This document shows, in pieces, positions 28,079 to 36,773 of a DNA stretch of 64,000 nucleotides (its first letter is position 1; each line of letters starts with the position of its first letter). The translations under genes were made by a program, and so were the position numbers. Origin of the DNA: Lacticaseibacillus daqingensis (GTDB taxonomy: Bacteria > Bacillota > Bacilli > Lactobacillales > Lactobacillaceae); the NCBI RefSeq assembly GCF_003946115.1, contig NZ_RHOH01000006.1, positions 113,346-177,345 on the forward strand, written 5' to 3'. The notes under the pieces were generated by a model. It worked only from the letters and a program-made list of their open reading frames with translations. It was not told the origin of the DNA and searched no databases.

Positions 28079-30727
28079 ATGAAACAACTTTCAAGTGCAC
28101 AGATCCGCCAGATGTTTCTGGATTTCTTTAAGGAAAAAGGGCACGCAGTCGAACCCAGCGCCAGCTTGATCCCCGTCGATGACCCGACGCTGCTTTGGAT
28201 CAACTCCGGGGTCGCTACGCTGAAGAAGTACTTTGACGGGACCGTGGTGCCCGCCAACCCCCGCATCACCAACGCGCAGAAGTCGATCCGTACCAACGAC
28301 ATTGAGAATGTCGGCAAGACTGCGCGTCACCTGACGTTCTTTGAAATGCTCGGCAACTTCTCAGTGGGCGACTACTTCAAGGAAAGCGCCATCCCGTGGG
28401 CGTGGGAGTTCCTGACATCAGACCGCTGGCTGGGGTTGGACCCTGCCAAGCTGTACGTGACGGTGTACCCGAAGGATACGGAAGCCAAGCGCATCTGGCA
28501 CGACGTTGTGGGACTGTCGGACGCGCACATCTTCGAAGTCGAGGACAACTTCTGGGATATCGGCGAGGGGCCATCCGGTCCGGATTCCGAAATCTTCTAT
28601 GACCGCGGCCAAGCATTCAACAACGTGGCGGAAGACGATCTCGAGAACTACCCGGGGGGTGAAAACGAGCGCTACCTGGAAGTCTGGAACATCGTGTTCT
28701 CTGAGTTCAACCACCTGCCGGACGGGCGCTTCGTGGAGCAGCCCCACAAGAACATCGATACCGGCATGGGGCTCGAACGGCTCGTGTCCGTCATCCAAAA
28801 CACCAAGACGAACTTCGAAACCGACCTGTTCATGCCGATCATCAAGGCCACCGAGGCGCTCAGCGCCGGCCGCAAGTACGGCGCTGATGCCAAGGACGAC
28901 GTGGCTTTCAAGATCATTGCGGACCACGCCCGCACGGTCACCTTTGCCATTGGGGACGGTGCGCTGCCATCCAACGAAGGGCGCGGTTACGTGCTCCGCC
29001 GCTTGATCCGGCGCGCGGTGGTGAACGCCAAGAAGCTGGGCATCAACCAGGCCTTCATGTATCAGCTGGTTCCCGTGGTCGGGCGGATCATGGAAAGCTA
29101 CTACCCAGAAGTCCTGAAGAACCAGACCTTCATTCAAAAAGTGATCCGCTCCGAGGAGGATCGGTTCCGCGAAACGTTGGACGCCGGCTTCAGTCTGCTG
29201 GACGCCACCATCACCGACTTGAAGGCCGCGGGCCAAACCGAAGTGCCGGGCGCCACGGCGTTCAAGCTGTTCGACACGTTTGGCTTCCCGGTTGAAATGA
29301 CCGCCGAGATCGCGGCCGATGAGGGCTTCACCACCGACATGGCCGGTTTTAAGGCCAACATGGACGCACAACGGGCCCGTGCGCGCGCCGCCCGGGGGGA
29401 CGCGCAGTCCATGGGGAGCCAGGACCAAGTGCTGATGGGAATCAAGGACGCCAGCCGCTTCACGGGTTGGACGGACCTGCAAGATGACGCCCAGCTCCTT
29501 GAGCTCGTGGTCGATGATACGCTCGTGGACCGCGTCACCGCTGGCACGGCGCGCCTGCTGTTTGATCAGACGCCGTTTTATGCGGAAATGGGGGGCCAGG
29601 TCGCCGATCACGGGATCATCACCGATGCCGATGGGGCAGTGGTGGCCAAGGTCACCAATGTGCAGCACGCCCCGAACGGGCAGAACCTGCACACGGTCGA
29701 CGTGGAAGGCACGCTGACCAAGGGCGCCACCTACACGCTGACCGTGGATGAAACGCGGCGCAAGAAGGTGTCCATGAACCACACCGCGACGCACTTGCTC
29801 GACCAGGCGCTGCGCGAAGTGCTCGGCGAACACACGCACCAGGCGGGCTCTTTGGTTGAGCCCGGCTACCTGCGCTTTGACTTCACGAGCTTTGGCTCGG
29901 TCACCCCGGCGCAGCTGCGTGAAGTGGAGCAACGCGTCAATACCCAGATCTGGCGCCAGTTGCCGATCACATGGGAAGAGCTGCCGATCGAGGAAGCGAA
30001 GAAGCAAGGCGCCATTGCGGTGTTTGGCGACAAGTACGGCGACGTCGTGCGCATCGTGTCGATCGGTGACTACAACCGCGAGTTCGATGGCGGCACACAC
30101 CCGACCAACACGGCGGCGCTGGGGTTGTTCAAAATCACCAGTGAAACCGGCATCGGCGCCGGCACGCGTCGAGTTGAGGCCGTGACCGGCCAGGAGGCCT
30201 ACGAATACTTGACCCAGCAACAGGACTTGCTGCAGGAAGCCGCAGCGAACCTGAAACTGGACCAAGTGGCCGCCGTTCCGGCCAAGGTGCAAAGTTTGCA
30301 GGCCGACCTGCGCGCCGCAAGCAAGCAGGTCGCTGGCCTGCAGGCGAAGCTGGCGGCCCAAGAGGCGGCCGGCATCTTCGATCAAGCCGCTGATGCCGGG
30401 GCCTTCACCCTGATCGCCAAGGCCGTTGACGTGGCCGGCATGAATGAACTGCGCCAACTGGGCGACCAGTGGCGCGAGAAGGCGGCCAGTGACGTGCTGG
30501 TGCTGGCAACCGCCAAGGATGGCAAGGTCAGCCTGCTGGTTGGCGCCAGCCCGGCAGCTATCAAGCAAGGCGTCAAGGCCGGCGACCTGATCAAGGCCAT
30601 TGCCCCAGCCATCGGTGGCGGTGGCGGCGGCCGGCCGGATATGGCCCAGGCCGGCGGGAAGAACCCGGCCGGGATCGGTGCGGCACTGAAGCTGGCGAAG
30701 GACACCCTGATCGCGCACGAAAACTAA
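28079..30727 (+). CDS. alaS: Alanyl-tRNA synthetase
   Basis: It charges tRNA-Ala and edits mischarged Ser/Gly. The 882-aa protein has the class II catalytic core (MKQLSSAQIRQMFLDFFKEKGH; RHLTFFEMLGNFSVGDYFK; GMGLERL), the tRNA-recognition helical region, the editing domain with HTATHLLDQALREVLG and a conserved Cys-free GGTHPTN segment, and the C-terminal C-Ala domain (GGGGGGRPDMAQAGG). The zinc-binding Cys of some homologues appears replaced here by Gly-Gly-Thr context (FDGGTHPTNTA), as in other lactobacilli. AGGAGG precedes ATG 28079. Expression is under the upstream T-box. Confidence 0.97.
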   Translation: MKQLSSAQIRQMFLDFFKEKGHAVEPSASLIPVDDPTLLWINSGVATLKKYFDGTVVPANPRITNAQKSIRTNDIENVGKTARHLTFFEMLGNFSVGDYFKESAIPWAWEFLTSDRWLGLDPAKLYVTVYPKDTEAKRIWHDVVGLSDAHIFEVEDNFWDIGEGPSGPDSEIFYDRGQAFNNVAEDDLENYPGGENERYLEVWNIVFSEFNHLPDGRFVEQPHKNIDTGMGLERLVSVIQNTKTNFETDLFMPIIKATEALSAGRKYGADAKDDVAFKIIADHARTVTFAIGDGALPSNEGRGYVLRRLIRRAVVNAKKLGINQAFMYQLVPVVGRIMESYYPEVLKNQTFIQKVIRSEEDRFRETLDAGFSLLDATITDLKAAGQTEVPGATAFKLFDTFGFPVEMTAEIAADEGFTTDMAGFKANMDAQRARARAARGDAQSMGSQDQVLMGIKDASRFTGWTDLQDDAQLLELVVDDTLVDRVTAGTARLLFDQTPFYAEMGGQVADHGIITDADGAVVAKVTNVQHAPNGQNLHTVDVEGTLTKGATYTLTVDETRRKKVSMNHTATHLLDQALREVLGEHTHQAGSLVEPGYLRFDFTSFGSVTPAQLREVEQRVNTQIWRQLPITWEELPIEEAKKQGAIAVFGDKYGDVVRIVSIGDYNREFDGGTHPTNTAALGLFKITSETGIGAGTRRVEAVTGQEAYEYLTQQQDLLQEAAANLKLDQVAAVPAKVQSLQADLRAASKQVAGLQAKLAAQEAAGIFDQAADAGAFTLIAKAVDVAGMNELRQLGDQWREKAASDVLVLATAKDGKVSLLVGASPAAIKQGVKAGDLIKAIAPAIGGGGGGRPDMAQAGGKNPAGIGAALKLAKDTLIAHEN

Positions 30728-30745
30728 ATATTGTGAAAGGCGCGC

Positions 30746-30803
30746 AACCCCTTGCCGTGACCGCTTTCAGGGCGACTCCTGGCGCTGATCGGGGCGAGGG
30801 GTT
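30746..30803 (+). terminator. Hairpin after alaS
   Basis: AACCCCTTGCC pairs with GGCGAGGGGTT over a 36-base interior. No strong T-run follows, so termination here is uncertain. Confidence 0.5.
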
Positions 30804-30806
30804 AGA

Positions 30807-30835
30807 TTGTACTTTTGGCCAGATTCAAGTAAACT
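30807..30835 (+). promoter_or_regulatory. Promoter upstream of ireB
   Basis: TTGTAC (30807-30812) and TAAACT (30830-30835) with 17-base spacing, 34 bases before the start codon. Confidence 0.7.
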
Positions 30836-30869
30836 ATAGGGTGAACTGGACAGAATAGAGGTGTTAAGA

Positions 30870-31130
30870 ATGAGCACATTGGATCAAACCGTCCACTTTG
30901 ATTTCCCGGATAACAACCCGAAGAATGTTCATGAAACGTTAGAGACTGTGTACCAGTCGCTTGAAGAAAAGGGCTACAACCCGATCAACCAGATCGTGGG
31001 CTACCTCATCTCTGGTGACCCGGCGTACATTCCGCGTTACAACGACGCGCGGAATCTGATTCGCAAGCACGAGCGCGACGAGATCATCGAAGAGCTTGTT
31101 CGCAACTATCTCGGCAAGGAGAAACAATAG
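30870..31130 (+). CDS. ireB: IreB family regulatory phosphoprotein (UPF0297)
   Basis: A small cytosolic protein, 86 aa, known in Enterococcus as a substrate of the Ser/Thr kinase IreK that affects cephalosporin tolerance. The sequence [14 protein letters not shown] with N-terminal Thr residues, followed by [20 protein letters not shown], is diagnostic for the family. ATG 30870 is eight bases after AGAGG; the GTG at 30861 overlaps that site. ruvX begins directly after the stop, followed by the DUF1292 gene, the conserved alaS-ireB-ruvX-DUF1292 order of Firmicutes. Confidence 0.94.
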   Translation: MSTLDQTVHFDFPDNNPKNVHETLETVYQSLEEKGYNPINQIVGYLISGDPAYIPRYNDARNLIRKHERDEIIEELVRNYLGKEKQ

Positions 31131-31553
31131 ATGCGCTTAATGGGATTAGACGTTGGCTCCCGCACGGTGGGGGTCGCGTTGAGCGATCCGCTTGGCTGGA
31201 CGGCGCAGGGCCTTGAGATCATCCGCATCAATGAAGATAAGGATGATTTTGGCCTGGACCGCGTGGCCGAAATTGTGGCGCAGTATGAGGTGACCGAGTT
31301 CGTGGTGGGCTTGCCTAAGAACATGAACAACACACTGGGCCCGCGGGCGGAAAAGTCACAGGCATACGGTAAGATGCTTGAGGCCCGCTTCAACTTGCCC
31401 GTTGCGTTCACCGACGAACGGTTGACCACCGTTGAGGCGTCGCGGATGCTGATCGAAGAGGCAGACGCGTCGCGCAAGCGCCAAAAGCAAGTCATCGACA
31501 AGCTGGCGGCCCAGATGATCCTGCAAAACTACTTGGACCGGGTGAGTCACTAG
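31131..31553 (+). CDS. ruvX: Putative pre-16S rRNA nuclease / Holliday junction resolvase-like RuvX (YqgF)
   Basis: An RNase H-fold nuclease, 140 aa, implicated in processing the 5' end of 16S rRNA. Conserved elements are the first catalytic Asp in [33 protein letters not shown], and [14 protein letters not shown] with a later [13 protein letters not shown] acidic site. It starts on the base after the ireB stop; AAGGAG sits within the end of ireB. Confidence 0.95.
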   Translation: MRLMGLDVGSRTVGVALSDPLGWTAQGLEIIRINEDKDDFGLDRVAEIVAQYEVTEFVVGLPKNMNNTLGPRAEKSQAYGKMLEARFNLPVAFTDERLTTVEASRMLIEEADASRKRQKQVIDKLAAQMILQNYLDRVSH

Positions 31554-31574
31554 GTCCGCCACGGAGGAAAGCAC

Positions 31575-31901
31575 ATGGCTGAAGAAAACAACGAAAACCT
31601 GCACGCAGGTGAAGACGAGCAACTGATTACCCTGATCGACGAAAAAGGCAACGAGGAACTGTATCAGGTCCTCTTCACCTTTGACTCTGACGACTACGGC
31701 AAGAGCTACGTGTTACTTTACCCACAAGGCGCAGCCGAAGACGAAGACGTCGAGATCCAGGCCTTCTCCTTCACCCCAGACGAAAACGGCGACGCCAGCC
31801 AAGGCGACCTGTTCCCGATTGAGGACGATGATGAGTGGGAGATGGTCGAAGAGGTGCTGAACACCTTCTTGGCCGATGAAGACGACGAAGACGGCGAATA
31901 A
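31575..31901 (+). CDS. DUF1292 protein (UPF0473, YrzB-type)
   Basis: A strongly acidic 108-aa protein with the DUF1292 core [20 protein letters not shown] and YVLLYPQGA. The C-terminus is almost entirely Asp/Glu ([17 protein letters not shown]). Its function is unknown, but its position after ireB-ruvX is strongly conserved in Firmicutes. ACGGAGGAAAG precedes ATG 31575. A terminator follows, then the repeat region. Confidence 0.92.
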   Translation: MAEENNENLHAGEDEQLITLIDEKGNEELYQVLFTFDSDDYGKSYVLLYPQGAAEDEDVEIQAFSFTPDENGDASQGDLFPIEDDDEWEMVEEVLNTFLADEDDEDGE

Positions 31902-31910
31902 GCCACAGGA

Positions 31911-31936
31911 AGCAGTCCGCGGAGGGCTGCTTTTTT
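31911..31936 (+). terminator. Terminator after the DUF1292 gene
   Basis: AGCAGTCC / GGGCTGCT stem with a short loop and six T. Confidence 0.9.
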
Positions 31937-31939
31937 GGT

Positions 31940-32400
31940 CCCCAGAGCGGCGCAAAGCGCACTTAGCAGGTCAGCTAGCATTCCTAACGTATGTCTGCCT
32001 GTAACTCACTGCGTTCGAACAGGCAGAGCAAGCCAAGGCGCTTGGGGCGCACTTGGCCCCGAGTGACTTGGCGTAGCTAGATGCACCTGCGTTGCTTTGC
32101 GCCGCTCGACGAAGACCGGAAATCAGTAAGCGAATCGGAAAGTCTCTAACCAAGGCTTCACAGTTAAAAGAATCCCGAAAAGTTTGCGATCGCACTCAGG
32201 CGCGAGTGGCAGGGTGGCTTAGACCGCACCAACATCGCCACGCCGCTCGACGAAGACCGGAAATCAGTAAGCGGGTCGGAAAGTCTCTCACCAAGGCGTC
32301 ACGGTCAAACGCATCCTGAAAAGCTTGGGCCACACTTAAGTGCAAGTGGCAGGGCGACATAGACTGGACCCAGATCGCCATGCCGCTCGACGTCTGGCGT
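31940..32400. repeat. Intergenic hairpin repeat element, copy B, with two tandem ~141-bp units
   Basis: The first part is one long inverted repeat: GAGCGGCGCAAAGC (31945-31958) pairs perfectly with GCTTTGCGCCGCTC (32094-32107). Nested inside are CTGCCTGT / ACAGGCAG (31995-32026), the reverse-strand counterpart of hairpins in the elements at 40404 and 49572, and CCAAGGCGCTTGGGG / CCCCGAGTGACTTGG (32033-32071) around loop CGCACTTG. Two direct repeats then start with GCTCGACGAAGACCGG at 32104 and 32245; GCTCGACG appears once more at 32385. They share GGAAATCAGTAAGCG, GTCGGAAAGTCTCT and a half-hairpin with AGTGGCAGGG. No gene is supported here. This explains the 588-base gap before zapA. Confidence 0.8.
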
Positions 32401-32410
32401 CACCGATTCT

Positions 32411-32454
32411 TTCATGGTAAAATAGGCCAGTATGCAGTTTCGGCTGGCCTATTT
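32411..32454 (+). promoter_or_regulatory. zapA leader: extended -10 and 11-bp hairpin
   Basis: TGGTAAAAT near 32414-32422 resembles an extended -10 element. Directly downstream AAATAGGCCAG pairs perfectly with CTGGCCTATTT. With no T-run after it, the hairpin may act as a 5' mRNA stabiliser or, in the other direction, stop read-through. Role inferred. Confidence 0.55.
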
Positions 32455-32489
32455 GGCGTCGGCGGAAACGCGGTTTAGGAGGGGTTTGT

Positions 32490-32729
32490 GTGGAAGAACA
32501 GAAGCGACGGTTCAAGGCCGTTATCGGGGACAAAACGTACACGATCGTTGGCCCGGGCTCAACGGCCCACTTTTCGGCGGTGGTGGCGATGCTCAACGAG
32601 CGACTGACGCAGATCAAAACACTTGCCCCAACGATCAGTACGGAAGATGCTGCGGTGTTGCTGGCGTTCAATGCGCTGTCCGACGCGGTGAAGATCGAGG
32701 CAACTGCACAGCTTGCCGCGCAGGAGTGA
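32490..32729 (+). CDS. zapA: Cell division protein ZapA
   Basis: A 79-aa FtsZ-ring stabiliser. The N-terminal beta-strand region EEQKRRFKAVIGDKTYTIVG and MLNERLTQIKTLAPTISTEDAAVLLAFNAL in the helical dimerisation part match ZapA. It starts with GTG at 32490 behind TAGGAGGGG; another reading frame over the same bases is a shadow. cvpA follows after four bases, the zapA-cvpA-mutS2 order of Bacilli. Confidence 0.92.
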   Translation: MEEQKRRFKAVIGDKTYTIVGPGSTAHFSAVVAMLNERLTQIKTLAPTISTEDAAVLLAFNALSDAVKIEATAQLAAQE

Positions 32730-32733
32730 GTGA

Positions 32734-33273
32734 ATGTTAAGTTTGGGCATTATTCTGGTGTTAGCCTACTTCTTTTATGAGGGCATGCGCCGCGGGGTCT
32801 GGTTGCAGCTGGTGCACATTGTCGGCTATTTGATCAGCCTTGCGATCGCCACGGCAGGGTATCAGGCCCTGGCCACGCACCTGACGCTGTTGGTGCCGTA
32901 CCCGTCGGCTACCGAGTCAAGCGAGTTCGTGTTCTTCAGCAACCAAGTTGGGCTGACGCTGGACCAGGCGTTTTATCGCGGTGTGGCCTTTGTTGCCTTG
33001 CTGGCACTGGGGTGGCTGGTGACGCGTTTTGTTGCGCTATGGCTGCACGACCTGAAGTACCGGCCGGTGGACCCGAGTGTCAACGGGCTGGCCGGGGGCG
33101 TCTTGAACCTCCTGATGGGGTACTTGTTCGTCTTCCTGTTGCTGTACCTAGTGGCCCTGATTCCCGTGGCCGGGCTGCAGCACATACTGGCCGACTCCTT
33201 TGTGGCGAAGCTGATTGTGCGCTACTCCCTAGGCTTGACCGGGTTGTTTACCCACCTGTGGCTTGAAGCCTAA
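32734..33273 (+). CDS. cvpA: CvpA family membrane protein
   Basis: A 179-aa inner-membrane protein with four predicted spans: an N-terminal MLSLGIILVLAYFFYEGMRRG, a second near residues 30-50, a third near 85-105 and a fourth around 125-145. NGLAGGVLNLLMGYLFVF is the most family-like segment. In E. coli the family is linked to colicin V export; in Firmicutes its role is not settled. AGGAGTGAG precedes ATG 32734, close behind zapA. Confidence 0.88.
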   Translation: MLSLGIILVLAYFFYEGMRRGVWLQLVHIVGYLISLAIATAGYQALATHLTLLVPYPSATESSEFVFFSNQVGLTLDQAFYRGVAFVALLALGWLVTRFVALWLHDLKYRPVDPSVNGLAGGVLNLLMGYLFVFLLLYLVALIPVAGLQHILADSFVAKLIVRYSLGLTGLFTHLWLEA

Positions 33274-33286
33274 TTCGTCCAATCAT

Positions 33287-33315
33287 GCGGGCAGGCCTTT
33301 GGTCTGGCCGCTTTT
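33287..33315 (+). terminator. Hairpin between cvpA and mutS2
   Basis: GCGGGCAGGCC / GGTCTGGCCGC stem with loop TTT and four T after it. Probably a weak terminator or attenuator. Confidence 0.65.
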
Positions 33316-33344
33316 CACGTTTTAATTAGGAGATGAAGTGATCC

Positions 33345-35702
33345 ATGAACCCAAAAATTCTCAAGACCCTGGCGTATGACCAGATCAAGGCGCAGTTGCT
33401 GCAAGACGTGGCCACGGCGGCGGGCCAGGCGCGCGTGCGCGCGCTGACCCCGGCCAGCGATGCGCAGGCGGTTCAACTGGCGCTGGATGAAACGGCCGAT
33501 GGCGCGGCGATTCTGCGATTGCGCGGCGGGATCCCGATCCCGCAACTGACCAACATCGGCCCCGCCCTCAAGCGGGTGCAGATCGGTGCGGTGCTCAACG
33601 GCAGCGAGCTGGCCGAGCTGGCTCGCGTCCTGCGCACGGTCAGCGCCGTCGATAAGTTTCTGGTGGACCTGAGCGAAAACCTCGACCTGCGGCAGGTGTA
33701 CGACTTGCAGCAGCAGCTGACGAGCCTGCCGGCGCTTGAGCGGCGGCTGGTGACGGCGGTTGACGATGAGGGGCACCTGACCGATGACGCAAGCCCCGCG
33801 TTGCGCAGCATTCGCCAACAAATCAAGCGGTTGGAAGGCGAGATCCGCACGCGGATGGACAACTACACCCACGGCGGCTCCGCCAAGTATCTGAGCGACC
33901 CGATCGTGACGATTCGCGATGACCGTTACGTGATCCCGGTCAAGGCGGAGTACCGCGGCCAGTTCGGCGGCGTCGTGCACGACCAAAGCGCCAGCGGTCA
34001 GACACTGTTCATCGAGCCGCAAGCCATTGTTGAGATGAACAACCGGCTACGTGAGGCGCAGATCGCCGAGGCGACCGAGATCGAACGCGTTTTGGCGGAG
34101 CTGTCTGAGGCTGTGGCCCCGTACACCCGTGAGCTGGCCGCCAACGCCGGCGTGCTCGGCCACCTTGACTTTATCAACGCCAAGGCCAAGTATGCGCGGC
34201 TATTGAAAGCAACGGAGCCGCAGGTGTCCACTGCGAATCACGTGGACCTGCTGGCGGCGCGCCACCCGCTGATCGACCCCAAGAAGGTGGTGCCCAATCG
34301 CATCACCATCGGTGCGGACTACCAGGCGATCGTAGTGACCGGGCCGAACACCGGGGGGAAAACCATCACCCTCAAGACGCTGGGCCTGCTGCAGCTGATG
34401 GGCCAGTCCGGCCTGTTCATTCCCGCGGCGGAGGAGAGCACCATCGGCGTGTTCTCGGATGTTTTTGCGGATATCGGCGACGAGCAGTCGATCGAGCAAA
34501 ACCTCAGCACGTTTTCGGCGCACATGTCCAACATCATCAGCATCCTCGCGCATGTTGACGCGCAAAGCCTGGTGCTGTTCGATGAGCTCGGCGCCGGCAC
34601 CGACCCGCAGGAAGGGGCGGCGCTTGCGATCGCGATCCTCGATGAGGTCGGCACGGTGGGGTCACAGGTCGTGGCCACGACCCACTACCCGGAGCTGAAG
34701 CTTTACGGGTACAACACCCCCAACACCATCAACGCGTCCATGGAGTTCGATGTGGCGACACTGCAGCCGACGTATAAGCTGTTGATCGGGGTGCCAGGGC
34801 GCTCCAACGCCTTTGACATCTCGCTGCGCCTCGGCCTTGAGCCAAGCATCGTGGACCGCGCGAAGCTTTTGATCGCCGATGACAGTCACGACCTGAATAA
34901 CATGATCGCGGACCTTGAAAGTCAGCGCAAGGCGGCCGAAACCGAGTACAAGGCCACGCGTCGCGAACTGGATGAGGCGACGCAGCTGCATGCGGACCTC
35001 AAGGCGGCCTACACCGACTTTTTCACCGAGCGCGAGCGCCAGCTTGACAAGGCCAAAGACGAAGCCAATGCCATTGTGGTCAAGGCGACGGAGAAGGCCG
35101 ACAAGATCATCCGCGACCTGCGCCAGATGCAGCTGACCAATCCGGGCACTGTCAAGGAGAATCAGCTGATCGAAGCCAAAACCGCGCTGAAAGACCTGCA
35201 TCAGGAGAAGGCCGCGCCGAAAAACCGGATCCTGCGCCGCGAAAAGCGCAAGCAGGCGCTGACGCCGGGAGACACGGTCAAGGTGCTGAGCTACGGCCAA
35301 ACCGGGGAGCTGCTGGCGCCGGTCGATGCCACGCACTGGGAGGTGCAGATCGGCATCATGCGCATGCGCATCGCCACCAAGGACCTGGAGAAGATGCAGG
35401 CGCCGGAAGACGCGACACCTAAACGTCGGGTGGCCACCGTGCGCGGCGGCATGACCGGGCCGGCCACCACGTTGGATCTGCGCGGTGAGCGCTACGACGA
35501 TGCAATGGCCAAGCTCGACAGCTACATCGATGCCGCGCTGCTGGCCAGCTACCAGCAGGTCACCATTATCCACGGCTTGGGCACCGGCGCGATTCGCAAC
35601 GGCGTCACCCAGTACCTGAAGCGCAACAAGCAAGTCAAGCGCTTCGGCTTCGCCCCGCAAAACGCCGGCGGCTCCGGTGCAACAATCGTGGAGTTTAAGT
35701 AG
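33345..35702 (+). CDS. mutS2: Endonuclease MutS2
   Basis: 785 aa. MutS2 lacks mismatch recognition; it binds branched DNA and, in Bacillus, rescues collided ribosomes as RqcU through its Smr domain. The clamp/lever domain occupies ~1-310, the ABC ATPase has Walker A VTGPNTGGKTITLKTLG and Walker B LVLFDELGAGTDPQEG, a long coiled coil covers ~515-600, a KOW-like region follows (~640-690), and the C-terminal Smr domain begins at LDLRGERYDDAM with IIHGLGTGAIRNGV. AGGAG lies upstream of ATG 33345. Confidence 0.96.
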   Translation: MNPKILKTLAYDQIKAQLLQDVATAAGQARVRALTPASDAQAVQLALDETADGAAILRLRGGIPIPQLTNIGPALKRVQIGAVLNGSELAELARVLRTVSAVDKFLVDLSENLDLRQVYDLQQQLTSLPALERRLVTAVDDEGHLTDDASPALRSIRQQIKRLEGEIRTRMDNYTHGGSAKYLSDPIVTIRDDRYVIPVKAEYRGQFGGVVHDQSASGQTLFIEPQAIVEMNNRLREAQIAEATEIERVLAELSEAVAPYTRELAANAGVLGHLDFINAKAKYARLLKATEPQVSTANHVDLLAARHPLIDPKKVVPNRITIGADYQAIVVTGPNTGGKTITLKTLGLLQLMGQSGLFIPAAEESTIGVFSDVFADIGDEQSIEQNLSTFSAHMSNIISILAHVDAQSLVLFDELGAGTDPQEGAALAIAILDEVGTVGSQVVATTHYPELKLYGYNTPNTINASMEFDVATLQPTYKLLIGVPGRSNAFDISLRLGLEPSIVDRAKLLIADDSHDLNNMIADLESQRKAAETEYKATRRELDEATQLHADLKAAYTDFFTERERQLDKAKDEANAIVVKATEKADKIIRDLRQMQLTNPGTVKENQLIEAKTALKDLHQEKAAPKNRILRREKRKQALTPGDTVKVLSYGQTGELLAPVDATHWEVQIGIMRMRIATKDLEKMQAPEDATPKRRVATVRGGMTGPATTLDLRGERYDDAMAKLDSYIDAALLASYQQVTIIHGLGTGAIRNGVTQYLKRNKQVKRFGFAPQNAGGSGATIVEFK

Positions 35703-35810
35703 CGCGTGGCGCGGGGGCGTTTAGTTGTGGGCAATTAAGTCGCATTTGGCGGCTGAGTGTGGTATATTAAAATTAGTCATAGTTACGAAAAGTAAGAAGG
35801 AGTGACTCGA

Positions 35811-36122
35811 ATGGTTGAAGCAGTAACGGATACGACGTTTGAGCAGGAAACAGCAACCGGCGTGACCCTGACCGACTTTTGGGCGACCTGGTGTGGCCCG
35901 TGTCGGATGCAGAGCCCAGTGATCGATGCCTTGGCGGAGACACGCAAGGACGTGAAGTTTGTGAAGATGGACGTGGATGCGAACCCAAACACGCCGCAGT
36001 CTTTTGGCATCATGGCGATTCCAACGCTGTTGGTGAAAAAAGACGGCGAGGCGGTCGAAAAGATCGTGGGTTACCACACCAAAGAGCAGCTGTCCGAAAT
36101 CCTCGACAAGTACACGAAGTAA
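35811..36122 (+). CDS. trxA: Thioredoxin
   Basis: A 103-aa cytosolic protein-disulfide reductase with active site TWCGPCRMQSPV, FWAT before it, cis-Pro IPTLLV and the C-terminal KEQLSEILDKY. ATG 35811 is eight bases after AAGGAGTG; an in-frame GTG at 35802 overlaps that site. A -10-like TATATT near 35763 precedes the gene. It ends at a perfect palindromic terminator shared with the convergent DUF2507 gene. Confidence 0.96.
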   Translation: MVEAVTDTTFEQETATGVTLTDFWATWCGPCRMQSPVIDALAETRKDVKFVKMDVDANPNTPQSFGIMAIPTLLVKKDGEAVEKIVGYHTKEQLSEILDKYTK

Positions 36123-36124
36123 CT

Positions 36125-36156
36125 AAAAAAGCGAACGCCGCGGCGTTCGCTTTTTT
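36125..36156. terminator. Bidirectional terminator between trxA and DUF2507 gene
   Basis: A perfect 32-base palindrome: AAAAAAGCGAACGCCG followed by CGGCGTTCGCTTTTTT, serving both convergent genes. Confidence 0.95.
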
Positions 36157-36622
36157 AGTGGTGGATGAACTGGGTGGTGCGCGCCACTGGGGCCTTAGGG
36201 TCCAAGGCGGCTGTCAGCGTGACCACCTGCTTGCGACGATCGATCGTCGGGTTGGCTTCCACCACCATGCCCAGCACCTGTTGCAGACTTTCGGCGAGGA
36301 ATCCTGCCTCAAGGCGAAAGTCCGGCGCGTCAAAGTTTGCGATGCGCGTCTGAACAACCGGGCCGCTCAGGGTGTAGTTGCGCTCGTGGTGTTTGCTGCT
36401 GGCCGGTGCCAGCACGCCAAAGCCCACGCGCTCAAACAGGGTGGTCAGCTGGTCTTCTTCGACGGGCAGCTTACGGGCCAGCGCGCGGCCGGCCCAGTAA
36501 GCGATGCTGCTGGTTTCCTCACCCAGTAGGTCGGGTAGTAGCAAGTCGCGCAGCATCAGCTCGCCGAACAGCGGGCCCTGCGCATCCAGCGCGAGTAGTT
36601 CTTGGTAATCGGCTTTTGCCAT
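36155..36622 (-). CDS. DUF2507 domain protein (YslB-type)
   Basis: A 155-aa protein with GEEtssIAYWAGRALAR-type and FFERVGFG-like segments (here TTLFERVGFGVL and LEAGFLAESLQQVLG) fitting the YslB/DUF2507 family, related to the Bet v/4-vinyl-reductase-like V4R fold. In Bacillus yslB also lies near racE. Function is unknown. The start is ATG 36622 (reverse), behind GTTGAGGAGG; a longer reading to 36739 crosses the intergenic promoter region and is rejected. A leader hairpin GTTGCCG / CGGCAAC lies just upstream of its ribosome site. Confidence 0.85.
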   Translation of the reverse strand: MAKADYQELLALDAQGPLFGELMLRDLLLPDLLGEETSSIAYWAGRALARKLPVEEDQLTTLFERVGFGVLAPASSKHHERNYTLSGPVVQTRIANFDAPDFRLEAGFLAESLQQVLGMVVEANPTIDRRKQVVTLTAALDPKAPVARTTQFIHH

Positions 36623-36773
36623 GATGGCCTCCTCAACGGTTGCCGTAGGGCGGCAACGCTCGCTTTTAGTATACCCAATTCGCCGCGGAAAATCAGCGGT
36701 CAGCATGAGACTTGAAAAAAGCGCGCAGGACGCCCACAATATAGATTCAGACTAAGCGAAAGAGGCAAAGATA

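Noticed and set aside
28418..30718. 766-codon minus-strand frame opposite alaS
   Set aside because: Shadow of alaS with no recognisable motif or ribosome site.
31940..32400. CRISPR array, suggested by repeated units
   Set aside because: Only two units of ~141 bp with no short regular repeat-spacer pattern and no cas genes.
32432..32740. 102-codon frame overlapping zapA in another frame
   Set aside because: ZapA in the neighbouring frame has clear family motifs and a strong ribosome site.
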